DNA from: Bradyrhizobium sp. CB82
Lineage (GTDB): Bacteria > Pseudomonadota > Alphaproteobacteria > Rhizobiales > Xanthobacteraceae
NCBI RefSeq assembly: GCF_029714405.1
Contig: NZ_CP121650.1
Coordinates: 5,895,001-5,959,000, forward strand
Direction: 5' to 3'
Length of the DNA: 64,000 nucleotides
The first letter of the stretch is position 1. Each line of letters opens with the position of its first letter. Positions 45,341-53,394 of the stretch are shown piece by piece. Made by a program: the position numbers and the translations under genes. The notes under the pieces are model-generated. The model was not told the DNA's origin. It did not search any database and saw only the letters and a program-made list of their open reading frames with translations.

Positions 45341-46975
45341 ATGAAGCTCGGCACTGCGATAGCGGAAATCATGAAGCGCGAGGGGATCGAGATCCTCTGC
45401 GGCTATCCCGTCAATCACCTGATCGAGCACGCGGCGAATGCGGAGATACGCCCCGTGATGGTACGGCAAGAGCGCGTCGGGATCCACATGGCGGATGCGA
45501 TCTCGCGCGTCACGTCAGGGCGCACCATCGGCGCCTTTTGCATGCAGCACGGGCCCGGCGCGGAGAACGCCATGGGCGGCGTCGCGCAATGCTTCGGTGA
45601 GTCGGTGCCCGTGCTGGTGCTGCCGATGGGCTATCAGCGCAGGCTGTCGCACATCGAGCCGAACTTCAACTCCAGCGAGGCGATGAAGGCGTTCGCCAAA
45701 TCCTCCGAGCCGATCATCCTGGCCGCTGAAGTCGCCAACATCTTCCGCCGCGCGTTTACCAAGCTGAAGAACGGCCGCGGCGGTCCCGTGATCGTCGAGA
45801 TCCCCTCGGACATGTGGAACGAGGAGGTGCCGGAACCCCTGAACTACACGCCGGTACTGCGCACCCGCTACGGCGCCGACCCCGTTCATGTGAAGCAGGC
45901 CGCGGCGCTTCTGATCAACGCCAAGCGTCCCGTGATCTATGCCGGGCAGGGCGTGCACTACGCACAAGCCTGGCCGCAACTGAAGCGGCTCGCCGAGCGC
46001 CTTGCGATCCCTGTCACCACGAGCCTCGGCGGCAAGTCGTCGTTTCCGGAAACGCATCCGCTCTCGCTCGGCTCGGGCGGCCTCGCCGTGCCGCGCGCCG
46101 TTCCCAAGTTTCTTGCCGAGGCGGACGTGATCTTCGGCATCGGTTGCTCCTTCACCGAGACGAGCTTTGGCATTGCCATGCCCAAGGGCAAGACCATCAT
46201 CCATTCGACGCTCGATCCGAACCACCTCAACAAGGATGTCGAAGCCAAGATCGGGCTCGTCGGCGATGCCGGCCTGGTGCTTGATGCGCTGCTGGACGAG
46301 ATCGGCAAGACGGTCACGTCGGACCGCGACGCATCGGCGGTGGCGGCCGAGATCGCGGCGTCCCACAAGGAATGGCTCGCAAAATGGATGCCAAAGCTCA
46401 CCAGCAATGACGCGCCGCTCAACCCCTATCGCGTGCTCTGGGATCTCCAGCACACGATCGACATCCACAACACCATCATCACCCATGATGCCGGCAGCCC
46501 GCGCGACCAGCTCTCGCCGTTCTGGAAGGCGGTTGAGCCCCTCTCCTATCTCGGCTGGGGCAAGACCACGCAGCTCGGCTATGGCCTCGGACTTGCAATG
46601 GGCGCAAAGCTCGCAAAGCCAGACAAGCTCTGCATCAATGTCTGGGGCGATGCCGCGATCGGATTTACGGGCATGGATTTCGAGACCGCGGTGCGCGAGC
46701 GCATCCCGATCCTGTCGATCCTGCTCAACAATTTCTCGATGGCGATCGAGCTGAAGGTGATGCCGGTCTCGACCGAAAAATATCGCTCGACCGACATTTC
46801 CGGCGACTACGCGGCGATGGCGCGCGCCTTCGGCGGCCATGGCGAGCGGGTGACGAAGCCGGAGGACATCGTGCCCGCGATCAAGCGGGGTATCCAGAAG
46901 ACCCGCGACGGCGTGCCGACCCTGCTGGAGTTCATCACCAGCAAGGAGACCGACGTGTCGCGGCCGGGGACGTGA
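45341..46975 (+). CDS. Thiamine-diphosphate-dependent enzyme, acetolactate-synthase-like
   Basis: The protein has 544 residues in the three-domain ThDP layout: a Pyr domain with the catalytic glutamate E44 in VMVRQERVGIHMADA, a central domain (RPVIYAGQGVHYAQAW), and a PP domain with VWGDAAIGFTGMDFETAVRERIPILSILLNN, the GDx(n)NN cofactor motif. ThDP- and Mg-binding residues are complete. Such proteins decarboxylate or ligate 2-oxo acids; oxalyl-CoA decarboxylase and benzoylformate decarboxylase are relatives, but neither is specifically supported. It is preceded by GAAGGGAGAG and stands as a single gene. Confidence 0.85.
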   Translation: MKLGTAIAEIMKREGIEILCGYPVNHLIEHAANAEIRPVMVRQERVGIHMADAISRVTSGRTIGAFCMQHGPGAENAMGGVAQCFGESVPVLVLPMGYQRRLSHIEPNFNSSEAMKAFAKSSEPIILAAEVANIFRRAFTKLKNGRGGPVIVEIPSDMWNEEVPEPLNYTPVLRTRYGADPVHVKQAAALLINAKRPVIYAGQGVHYAQAWPQLKRLAERLAIPVTTSLGGKSSFPETHPLSLGSGGLAVPRAVPKFLAEADVIFGIGCSFTETSFGIAMPKGKTIIHSTLDPNHLNKDVEAKIGLVGDAGLVLDALLDEIGKTVTSDRDASAVAAEIAASHKEWLAKWMPKLTSNDAPLNPYRVLWDLQHTIDIHNTIITHDAGSPRDQLSPFWKAVEPLSYLGWGKTTQLGYGLGLAMGAKLAKPDKLCINVWGDAAIGFTGMDFETAVRERIPILSILLNNFSMAIELKVMPVSTEKYRSTDISGDYAAMARAFGGHGERVTKPEDIVPAIKRGIQKTRDGVPTLLEFITSKETDVSRPGT

Positions 46976-47048
46976 GCGGCGTCGGCGACCACCGAAATTC
47001 GCTGGCCCTGACAGTTTGAGGATGGAATAATCGGGCTCAGCTATTGGG

Positions 47049-47070
47049 CCCGGCGCTACCTGGCGCCGGG
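47049..47070 (+). promoter_or_regulatory. Hairpin just before the GAF kinase start
   Basis: An 8-bp stem CCCGGCGC / GCGCCGGG (47049-47056 with 47063-47070) ends 18 bases before ATG 47089. There is no T-run. It may end the ThDP unit weakly or shape translation of the kinase gene, which lacks an obvious Shine-Dalgarno. Confidence 0.4.
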
Positions 47071-47088
47071 GCAATATGGACATTTCAG

Positions 47089-48627
47089 ATGCCCACGCTT
47101 CCGACGGACGTGGTGGCCGAGCTGAAGGCCAAGATCGCCGAGTTCGAGCGGCGACTGCAGTCGAGCACCGCAGAACGCGACCAGGCGCTCGCCTGTCAGG
47201 CCGCGGCGGAGGAAGAAACGGCCCGGTTTCGCGGCATGCTCGGCGAGGCACGGGAGCGGCAGACCGCGACCTCCGAAATCCTTCGGATTATCAGCCAGTC
47301 GCCGACTGACGTGCAGCCGGTGTTCGACGCCATCAACCTCACTGCGGTTCGCCTGCTCGGCTGCGATCTCGGCTTCGTCCTGCGCTGCGACGGCAACACA
47401 TATTCGCCCGTCGCAGCCGCCAATCGCGACGGACCGGTGGCCGAGCTCGGCCCGGCCAACCTGCCGATCGATCCCGCCGCCAACTTCCCCTCGCGGGCCA
47501 TCCTGAGCAAGAAGATGCTCCATCTGCCGGACTGGTCTAAGATCGACCTGCCCGAGCATGAGCGCAATATTCACAACATGTTCGGCGTCAATTCCTCCCT
47601 CTTTCTGCCGCTCTTACGCGGCGAAGAATGCATTGGTGTGCTGGCACTGGCCGGCAGCTGTCTGAGCAATTTTGCCGACAGCGAACTCGCCCTCGCTGAA
47701 TCCTTCCGTGACCAGGCGCTGATCGCCATCGAGAACACGCGGCTGTTCAACGAGGTGCAGGCGCGCACCAAGGAGCTCGCCAAATCGTTGGAGGACTTGC
47801 GCGCGGCGCAGGACCGGTTGATCCAGACCGAGAAGCTCGCATCTCTCGGCCAGCTCACCGCCGGCATCGCACACGAAATGAAGAACCCGCTCAACTTCGT
47901 CAACAATTTTGCTGCGCTTTCCGCAGAGCTGACGGACGAGCTCATTGACATTCTGAACTCGGCAACACTCACCGAGAAGATCCGGGCGGAAGTCGATGAA
48001 CTGACGAGACTCTTGAAGGGCAACCTGCAAAAGGTCGTCCAGCACGGTGAGCGCGCCGATTCCATCGTCAAGAACATGCTCCTGCATTCCCGCGAGGGCT
48101 CTGGCGAGCACCGGCCTACCGATGTAAATGCGCTGGTCGAGGAAAGCCTCAACCTCGCCTATCACGGAGCCCGCGCCGAGAAGCCGCAGTTCAACGTCAC
48201 GCTCAAACGCGAGCTCGACCCCGAGGCCGGCATGGTCGAAGCCTTCCCGCAGGAGATCACGCGCGTCCTCCTGAATCTGATCGCCAACGGCATTTACGCG
48301 GTTGCCAAGCGCAAGGCCGAGATCGGCGCTGAGGACTACGAGCCTGTCCTGGTCGCGGGCACGCGCGATCGCGGCGCCCATGTCGAAATCCGCATTCGCG
48401 ACAACGGCATCGGCATTCCGCCTGACGTCAGAGAGAAGATGTTCAATCCCTTCTTCACGACCAAGCCCGCCGGCGAAGGAACCGGGCTCGGCCTCTCCAT
48501 GAGCCACGACATTATCGTGAAACAGCATGGTGGCACCATCGACGCTGAAACCGTGCCCGGTGCATTTACCGAGTTCACGATCCGGTTGCCGCGTAAGAGC
48601 AATTTTTCAGACAAGACCGAAGGTTAG
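47089..48627 (+). CDS. Soluble GAF-domain sensor histidine kinase
   Basis: ATG 47089 is used; a TTG at 47044 is possible. The 512-residue protein has no membrane segment. An N-terminal coiled coil (about 5-55, ELKAKIAEFERRLQSSTAER) leads to a GAF domain (about 60-215, PVFDAINLTAVRLLGCDLGF.. LPLLRGEECIGVLALAG), then a coiled coil, HisKA with H262 (TAGIAHEMKNPLNFVNNF) and an ATPase (NLIANGIYAVAKR, DNGIGIPPDVREKMF, GTGLGLSMSHDIIV). A cytoplasmic ligand or redox signal is likely. The response regulator gene follows 2 bases later but carries a frameshift. Confidence 0.87.
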   Translation: MPTLPTDVVAELKAKIAEFERRLQSSTAERDQALACQAAAEEETARFRGMLGEARERQTATSEILRIISQSPTDVQPVFDAINLTAVRLLGCDLGFVLRCDGNTYSPVAAANRDGPVAELGPANLPIDPAANFPSRAILSKKMLHLPDWSKIDLPEHERNIHNMFGVNSSLFLPLLRGEECIGVLALAGSCLSNFADSELALAESFRDQALIAIENTRLFNEVQARTKELAKSLEDLRAAQDRLIQTEKLASLGQLTAGIAHEMKNPLNFVNNFAALSAELTDELIDILNSATLTEKIRAEVDELTRLLKGNLQKVVQHGERADSIVKNMLLHSREGSGEHRPTDVNALVEESLNLAYHGARAEKPQFNVTLKRELDPEAGMVEAFPQEITRVLLNLIANGIYAVAKRKAEIGAEDYEPVLVAGTRDRGAHVEIRIRDNGIGIPPDVREKMFNPFFTTKPAGEGTGLGLSMSHDIIVKQHGGTIDAETVPGAFTEFTIRLPRKSNFSDKTEG

Positions 48628-48629
48628 CC

Positions 48630-49018
48630 GTGACTGTGACGGTTCTGGTAGTGGACGACGAGCCAGATGTGGAGGCCTTGTTCCGCCAGCAATTTCGCCG
48701 CGATCTCCGCGCCCGGCGCTCCGTAATGGATTTTGCCAGTTCGGCGGCGGATGCGCTGTCACGCATCGCGAACAATATCGGACAATCGCTGATCCTCATC
48801 CTCTCCGACATCAACATGCCGGGGATGAGCGGGCTCGAAATGCTGCCAAAGGTGAAGGAAATCCGGTCCGAAGTGCCGGTCATCATGATCACGGCCTATG
48901 CGATGCCGACACCAGGGACAAGGCACTGGCGGGCGGTGCGAGCGGTCTCCTGACCAAGCCAATCGACTTCACCCTGCTGCGCGAGGAGATCGACGCGCGG
49001 CTCGCGCAGGCGGGGTAG
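48630..49018 (+). pseudogene. Response regulator receiver with a single-base frameshift
   Basis: GTG 48630 opens a receiver (MTVTVLVVDDEPDVEALFR, D60 in LILSDINMPGMSG). At about 48900 the frame breaks: after VPVIMITAY the sequence reads TATGCGATGCC where TATGGCGATGCC would restore GDADTRDKALAGGASGLLTKPIDF and a normal end at 49018. A stop at 48953 truncates the protein at 107 residues and removes the conserved TKP lysine region. So a receiver of about 129 residues is broken, or the base was lost in sequencing. It pairs with the GAF kinase 2 bases upstream. Confidence 0.8.
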
Positions 49019-49110
49019 TCGCCCACACTGCGGGAAGCCGTCCGTCTCACCTCGGTTGCGATCAAGTCCGGTTGTGCGATAGTCGCCCAATTGAGGAAAG
49101 CCGTCGCGAA

Positions 49111-50832
49111 GTGGGTGCCGCTCTCAAAAATCTCGCATGGCTGATCCGGCGGCAGATGCTGTCGCTGTCCGGCGTCGGCCTCATGCTGGGCGCATTGTTC
49201 TTCGCGGCGGCGCTGACGCCGACGCTGATCCCCCGCAGCTATCTCACGCAAGGGGCGCTTGCCGGCGCCTGCTTCGCGATCGGCTACGCGGTCGGCATCC
49301 TCTGGCGCTGGCTGTGGCACTATCTAGAGCTGCCCGAGCCCTCGGCGCGGGTGCGATCGACCACCAACGCGCTGGTCGCGGCGGGCTGCTTTCTCGTCGT
49401 CATCATTTATCTCAGGCGGACCGCCGAATGGCAGAACTCGATCCGCGCCGTCATGAAGATGGCGCCGGTCGAGACCGCTCATCCGCTCAAAGTCTGCGTC
49501 ATCGCCTTGGTCACATTCGTCGTGCTTCTGGCTTTGGCGCGGCTGTTCATGCTCGTCGCTCGCTTCCTGGCCGCGCGCAAAGGGCGTGTCATCCCGAGAA
49601 AGATCGCAAACGTGCTTGGCGTTGTCGTGGCGACGTTGCTGTTCTGGTCGATCGCCAACAATCTCCTGATCCGCACGGCTTTCAGCGCGCTCGACTCGTC
49701 CTTCCGCGAATTCGACGCATTGCTCGAGCCGGAGCGACCGCGGCCGACGGCGCCCGGCAAGACAGGAAGCACGGCATCACTGGTCAAATGGAATGAGCTC
49801 GGACGTGCAGGACGCGAATTCGTGGCCTCGGGTCCAACAGCAGCCGAGATCAGCGCCTTCACGGGGCGGCCCGCGCAGGAGCCCGTGCGCGTCTATGTCG
49901 GCCTCGGTGCCCGCGACACGGCGCAGGCGCGCGCGAAGCTGGCGCTCGACGAGCTCAAGCGCCAGCACGGCTTTGAGCGCGCGATCCTGATCGTCATCAC
50001 GCCAACCGGCACCGGCTGGATCGACCCGGCAGCGATGGGCACGGTCGAGTATCTCCACCACGGGGATGTCGCCAGCGTCGCGATGCAGTATTCCTATCTC
50101 AACAGCCCGCTGTCGCTGCTGTTCCAGCCTGAATATGGCGCGGAAGCTTCGCGCGCCCTGTTCTCCGAAATCTACGGCTATTGGACGACGCTGCCGAGGG
50201 ATAAGCGGCCCAAACTGTACCTGCATGGCCTCAGCCTCGGCGCCATGAACTCGGAAAAATCCGCCGAGCTGTTCGAGACGATCGGCGATCCCATTGCCGG
50301 CGCGCTGTGGAGCGGGCCGCCGTTCGAGAGCCGCATCTGGCGCTCGGTCACCGCGAACCGCAATGCGGGCTCGCCGGCCTGGCTGCCGGAATTTCGTGAC
50401 GGCCGCTTCGTGCGCTTTATGAACCAGAACGGATCGACGGTGCCGGCAGATGCGCCCTGGGGCGCGCTGCGCGTCGTCTATCTGCAATATGCCAGCGATC
50501 CGATCGTGCTGTTCGACTACCGCGATGCCTACCGGGCGCCAGCCTGGATGCTAGCGCCGCGCGGTCCGGACGTGTCACCGGAGCTGCGGTGGTATCCCGT
50601 CGTGACGATGCTTCAGCTCGCCCTCGACATGGCGGTTGCGACCAACACAGCGATGGGTTTTGGCCACGTCTACGCGCCCGAGCACTACGTCGATGCCTGG
50701 GTTGCCGTCACCGAAGTCCAGGACTGGTCTGCCGATGCGCTTGCGCGGCTAAAGGATCATCTTGCGGCGGCAGCGCGGAAGACGGCCGAGCGCAGCGCTG
50801 ACGACAATCCCTACGCCGATCGAGGCGGGTGA
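49111..50832 (+). CDS. Multi-span membrane protein with alpha/beta-hydrolase domain (Abhydrolase_9 type)
   Basis: GTG 49111 begins GAALKNLAWLIRRQML; earlier in-frame residues are translated spacer and overlap the frameshifted regulator. The 573 residues have about five N-terminal membrane segments (ALFFAAALTPTLIP, VAAGCFLVVIIYL, VIALVTFVVLLALA, VLGVVVATLLFWS) and a C-terminal hydrolase domain with nucleophile S375 in LYLHGLSLGAMNSE and DPIVLFDYRDAY. That layout is known as Abhydrolase_9 plus its N-terminal partner domain. It is likely a membrane-tethered esterase or lipase facing the cytoplasm or periplasm; the substrate is unknown. Confidence 0.85.
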   Translation: MGAALKNLAWLIRRQMLSLSGVGLMLGALFFAAALTPTLIPRSYLTQGALAGACFAIGYAVGILWRWLWHYLELPEPSARVRSTTNALVAAGCFLVVIIYLRRTAEWQNSIRAVMKMAPVETAHPLKVCVIALVTFVVLLALARLFMLVARFLAARKGRVIPRKIANVLGVVVATLLFWSIANNLLIRTAFSALDSSFREFDALLEPERPRPTAPGKTGSTASLVKWNELGRAGREFVASGPTAAEISAFTGRPAQEPVRVYVGLGARDTAQARAKLALDELKRQHGFERAILIVITPTGTGWIDPAAMGTVEYLHHGDVASVAMQYSYLNSPLSLLFQPEYGAEASRALFSEIYGYWTTLPRDKRPKLYLHGLSLGAMNSEKSAELFETIGDPIAGALWSGPPFESRIWRSVTANRNAGSPAWLPEFRDGRFVRFMNQNGSTVPADAPWGALRVVYLQYASDPIVLFDYRDAYRAPAWMLAPRGPDVSPELRWYPVVTMLQLALDMAVATNTAMGFGHVYAPEHYVDAWVAVTEVQDWSADALARLKDHLAAAARKTAERSADDNPYADRGG

Positions 50833-50837
50833 GGCCC

Positions 50838-52421
50838 CTACTCCGCCATCTCGACGGCCTGTGCGGTCGCAGGCCCGGCCAGCGGCCGCTCCTCCATCAG
50901 GATCAGGCAGAGCGAGGCGAGAGCCATCATCGCGGCCGCGGCGCCGAAAACGTAGCGGAACGCCATCATCATGTCGGCCGAGGGAATCGCGTTGATCGCG
51001 CCGTGATGCTCGCCGGCGAGCGGGATGTCGGCGCCGAGCGAGATCAACAGGATGGCCGCGAATGCTGCAACCGTGAACGATGACATCAGCGAGCGGAAAA
51101 AGTTCATCGCGCCGGTGATGGTGCCGACCTGGGAACGGGCAACCGAATTTTGCAGCGAGACCACGCAGACCGGGAAGGTCGTGCCGAGGCCGAGCGCAAA
51201 TGCGGCCATTAAGACCAGGAGAGCCCACAGCGGCAGCGTGGAGAACGTGAGCCCCAGTCCGCACAGTGCGGCCCATGAGGTGCCAACGACGGCGACGCGC
51301 TTGTAATGCTTTGCGCGCGCCATCGTACGGCCGGCGATCGCCGCGCCGCAGGTCGAGACTGCCGCGAGCGGAATGAGCGCAAGTCCCGCCTCGCTGGCGC
51401 TGAGATGGTAGACGGACTCGTAATAGAGCGGCAGCTGGACGGTGAGGCCTGTGATCGCGCCGAGCGCGCAGCCGCCGGCAGTGAGCGCGTAAGGCGCGAC
51501 CGTTCCGCTGAGCAGCGGCAACGGCAGGAACGGCTCCTCCGCCCGCCGCGCGTGCCATACGAAGGTGACCGCCAGAGCGACGGCCGCGCCGATCATCGCG
51601 AGCACCGTCGGCGAGAGCCAGGGATAGCGGGTGCCGCCCCAGGTCAAGACCAGCATGAAAACGACGGCGGACGCCATCAGCAAGACGCCGCCGAACCAGT
51701 CGACCTTGCGCTTGCGATGGAAGACCGGGATCTTGCCCATCTTCGGCAACAGCAGCGCGAGCGCAGCGGCTGCGAGCGGCAGGTTGATCCAGAAGATCAT
51801 CGACCAGTGCAGATGCTCGGCGAACACGCCGCCGATCACGGGGCCGAGGATGCCGCCCACCATCCAGACGCTGGAGAAATAGGCCTGGTACTGGCCGCGC
51901 TCGCGCGGACTGACCACGTCGGAGATCACGGTCTGCACCACCGGCATGATGCCGCCGCCGCCGAGGCCCTGGAGCCCGCGCGCCAAGATCAGCATCGGCA
52001 TGTTCGGCGCGACAGCGCACAGGATCGAGCCCGCTACAAAGAGGCTGAGCGAGGTGATGAGCATGGCGCGGCGGCCGTAGATGTCGCTCAGCGTGCCGAA
52101 CACCGGCGCCACGGCGGTTCCCGCCAGCAGATAGGCCGTAATCACCCAGGAGAGGTTGGAGACGTCGCGGAACTGGCGCCCGATGGTCGGCAGCGCGGTC
52201 GCCACGATGGTCTGATCGAGCGCCGCCAGAAACATCGTCAGCATCAGGCTGATGACGATGGTGCGGACCTCGTCCGAGGTCAGCGGCGCCGGTGGCGCGA
52301 TGGAGGGGGCGTCGTCGACGCTCAAGACCTCGGTCGGAAGGCGGGACAGCTCTTCGGCGATGTCGTCGGGCAAAGCCCTGATGTCGGCAGCAGCATTGCC
52401 CTGCCGGTCGAACTTGTTCAT
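50838..52421 (-). CDS. MFS multidrug exporter, DHA2/EmrB-type
   Basis: ATG 52421 (MNKFDRQGNAAAD) is taken; a TTG start at 52448 is less likely. The 527-residue protein has a soluble N-terminus of about 55 residues, then about 14 membrane segments. Family markers are LAALDQTIVATALPTIGRQF, WVITAYLLAGTAVAPVFGTLSDIYGRRAML, RGLQGLGGGGIMPV and GPVIGGVFAEHLHWSMIFWINLP. It exports drugs or lipophilic compounds using the proton gradient. It converges with the hydrolase gene, a few bases apart; no EmrA-type partner is adjacent. Confidence 0.9.
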   Translation of the reverse strand: MNKFDRQGNAAADIRALPDDIAEELSRLPTEVLSVDDAPSIAPPAPLTSDEVRTIVISLMLTMFLAALDQTIVATALPTIGRQFRDVSNLSWVITAYLLAGTAVAPVFGTLSDIYGRRAMLITSLSLFVAGSILCAVAPNMPMLILARGLQGLGGGGIMPVVQTVISDVVSPRERGQYQAYFSSVWMVGGILGPVIGGVFAEHLHWSMIFWINLPLAAAALALLLPKMGKIPVFHRKRKVDWFGGVLLMASAVVFMLVLTWGGTRYPWLSPTVLAMIGAAVALAVTFVWHARRAEEPFLPLPLLSGTVAPYALTAGGCALGAITGLTVQLPLYYESVYHLSASEAGLALIPLAAVSTCGAAIAGRTMARAKHYKRVAVVGTSWAALCGLGLTFSTLPLWALLVLMAAFALGLGTTFPVCVVSLQNSVARSQVGTITGAMNFFRSLMSSFTVAAFAAILLISLGADIPLAGEHHGAINAIPSADMMMAFRYVFGAAAAMMALASLCLILMEERPLAGPATAQAVEMAE

Positions 52422-52582
52422 TTCGGACGCAGCTTTGTTGCGGCGCAACGCCGCGAGGGATTCGTTCTATGAATCGTAATTTACGCAGCAAAACCGCATC
52501 GAGGCAGGCAGCTCGACGCATGGGAGCATCCCGCCCCCCGGTCATCCCGAAGACGTGATCGATTTGGAATCGGGAGCGGCAG

Positions 52583-53098
52583 TCAGGCCTTCGGCCGCCG
52601 CCGCAGCCGCGCCCGCTTGGGCAGCAGCGCTGGCCATTCGACGATGTGGTCCTCGAGTTCCTCGTCCGGGATCTCGTCCTCGCTGCCCTCGACCCGGCCG
52701 CGCACGGAGACGCCCGCCTCATGCACGGTATTGGGATCGCCTGAGATCAGCGGATGCCACCAATAGAGGTCGCGCCCTTCCGCGACCAGCCTGTAGCCGC
52801 AGCTCGGCGGCAGCCAGTTCAGGGTACGGACATTGGCCGGCGTCAGTCGGACGCAATCCGGCACCTTCTCGGACCGATTCGGGTAGTCCTTGCAGGCGCA
52901 AGTGCCGGCATCGAGCAGCTTGCAGCCGACATGGGTGAAATAGATGTCCCCAGTGTCCTCGTCTTCGAGCTTGTTCAGGCAACAGCGCCCGCAGCCGTCG
53001 CAAAGGCTCTCCCATTCGGCCTCCGACATCTGTTCCAACGTCTTGGTTTTCCAGAAGAATCCCTCCTGGTCTGAAGGTCGTTTTGGAGCTGCGGTCAT
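52583..53098 (-). CDS. YcgN/UPF0260-family Cys-cluster protein
   Basis: ATG 53098, after GAAGG, gives 171 residues; an ATG at 53140 would add 14. The protein has the family cysteine pattern: [63 protein letters not shown]. These cysteines probably hold an Fe-S cluster or zinc. The C-terminus is very basic ([11 protein letters not shown]). The family is widespread and cytoplasmic, with no settled function. The region between this gene and the penicillin-binding protein (53099-53394) shows no gene. Confidence 0.85.
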   Translation of the reverse strand: MTAAPKRPSDQEGFFWKTKTLEQMSEAEWESLCDGCGRCCLNKLEDEDTGDIYFTHVGCKLLDAGTCACKDYPNRSEKVPDCVRLTPANVRTLNWLPPSCGYRLVAEGRDLYWWHPLISGDPNTVHEAGVSVRGRVEGSEDEIPDEELEDHIVEWPALLPKRARLRRRPKA

Positions 53099-53394
53099 CA
53101 CGCCTTCAACTGGTTTCGCAAGAGTTTTGGCCAACCCCATCTAGGGCTTGCGCCTGCGGCACCGCAAGCAGCACACTCGGCGCCCCGTAGAAGAGCGGGC
53201 CCAATTAGGCCTGTCGTCTAAAATCGCGAGCGTGACCATTGGTTTATGGCCACCGCTCGGCTAGAACAACCTGCGAGTCCCCCAAAGGACGCAAATTGGG
53301 CGCCTTGGGTTTGCCGCAACAGTCCCGCAAGACGTCTCGATGCCGCCCCTGCCGGGTGCTTGAACGCTTTCGAACCGAGCCTCAAGGGTTCTAG

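Noticed and set aside
45341..46975. ThDP enzyme as oxalyl-CoA decarboxylase (oxc), which would complete the oxalate pathway
   Set aside because: The sequence has the general acetolactate-synthase layout but no clear oxalyl-CoA decarboxylase features and is 38 kb from the OxlT genes, outside the operator-sharing set.
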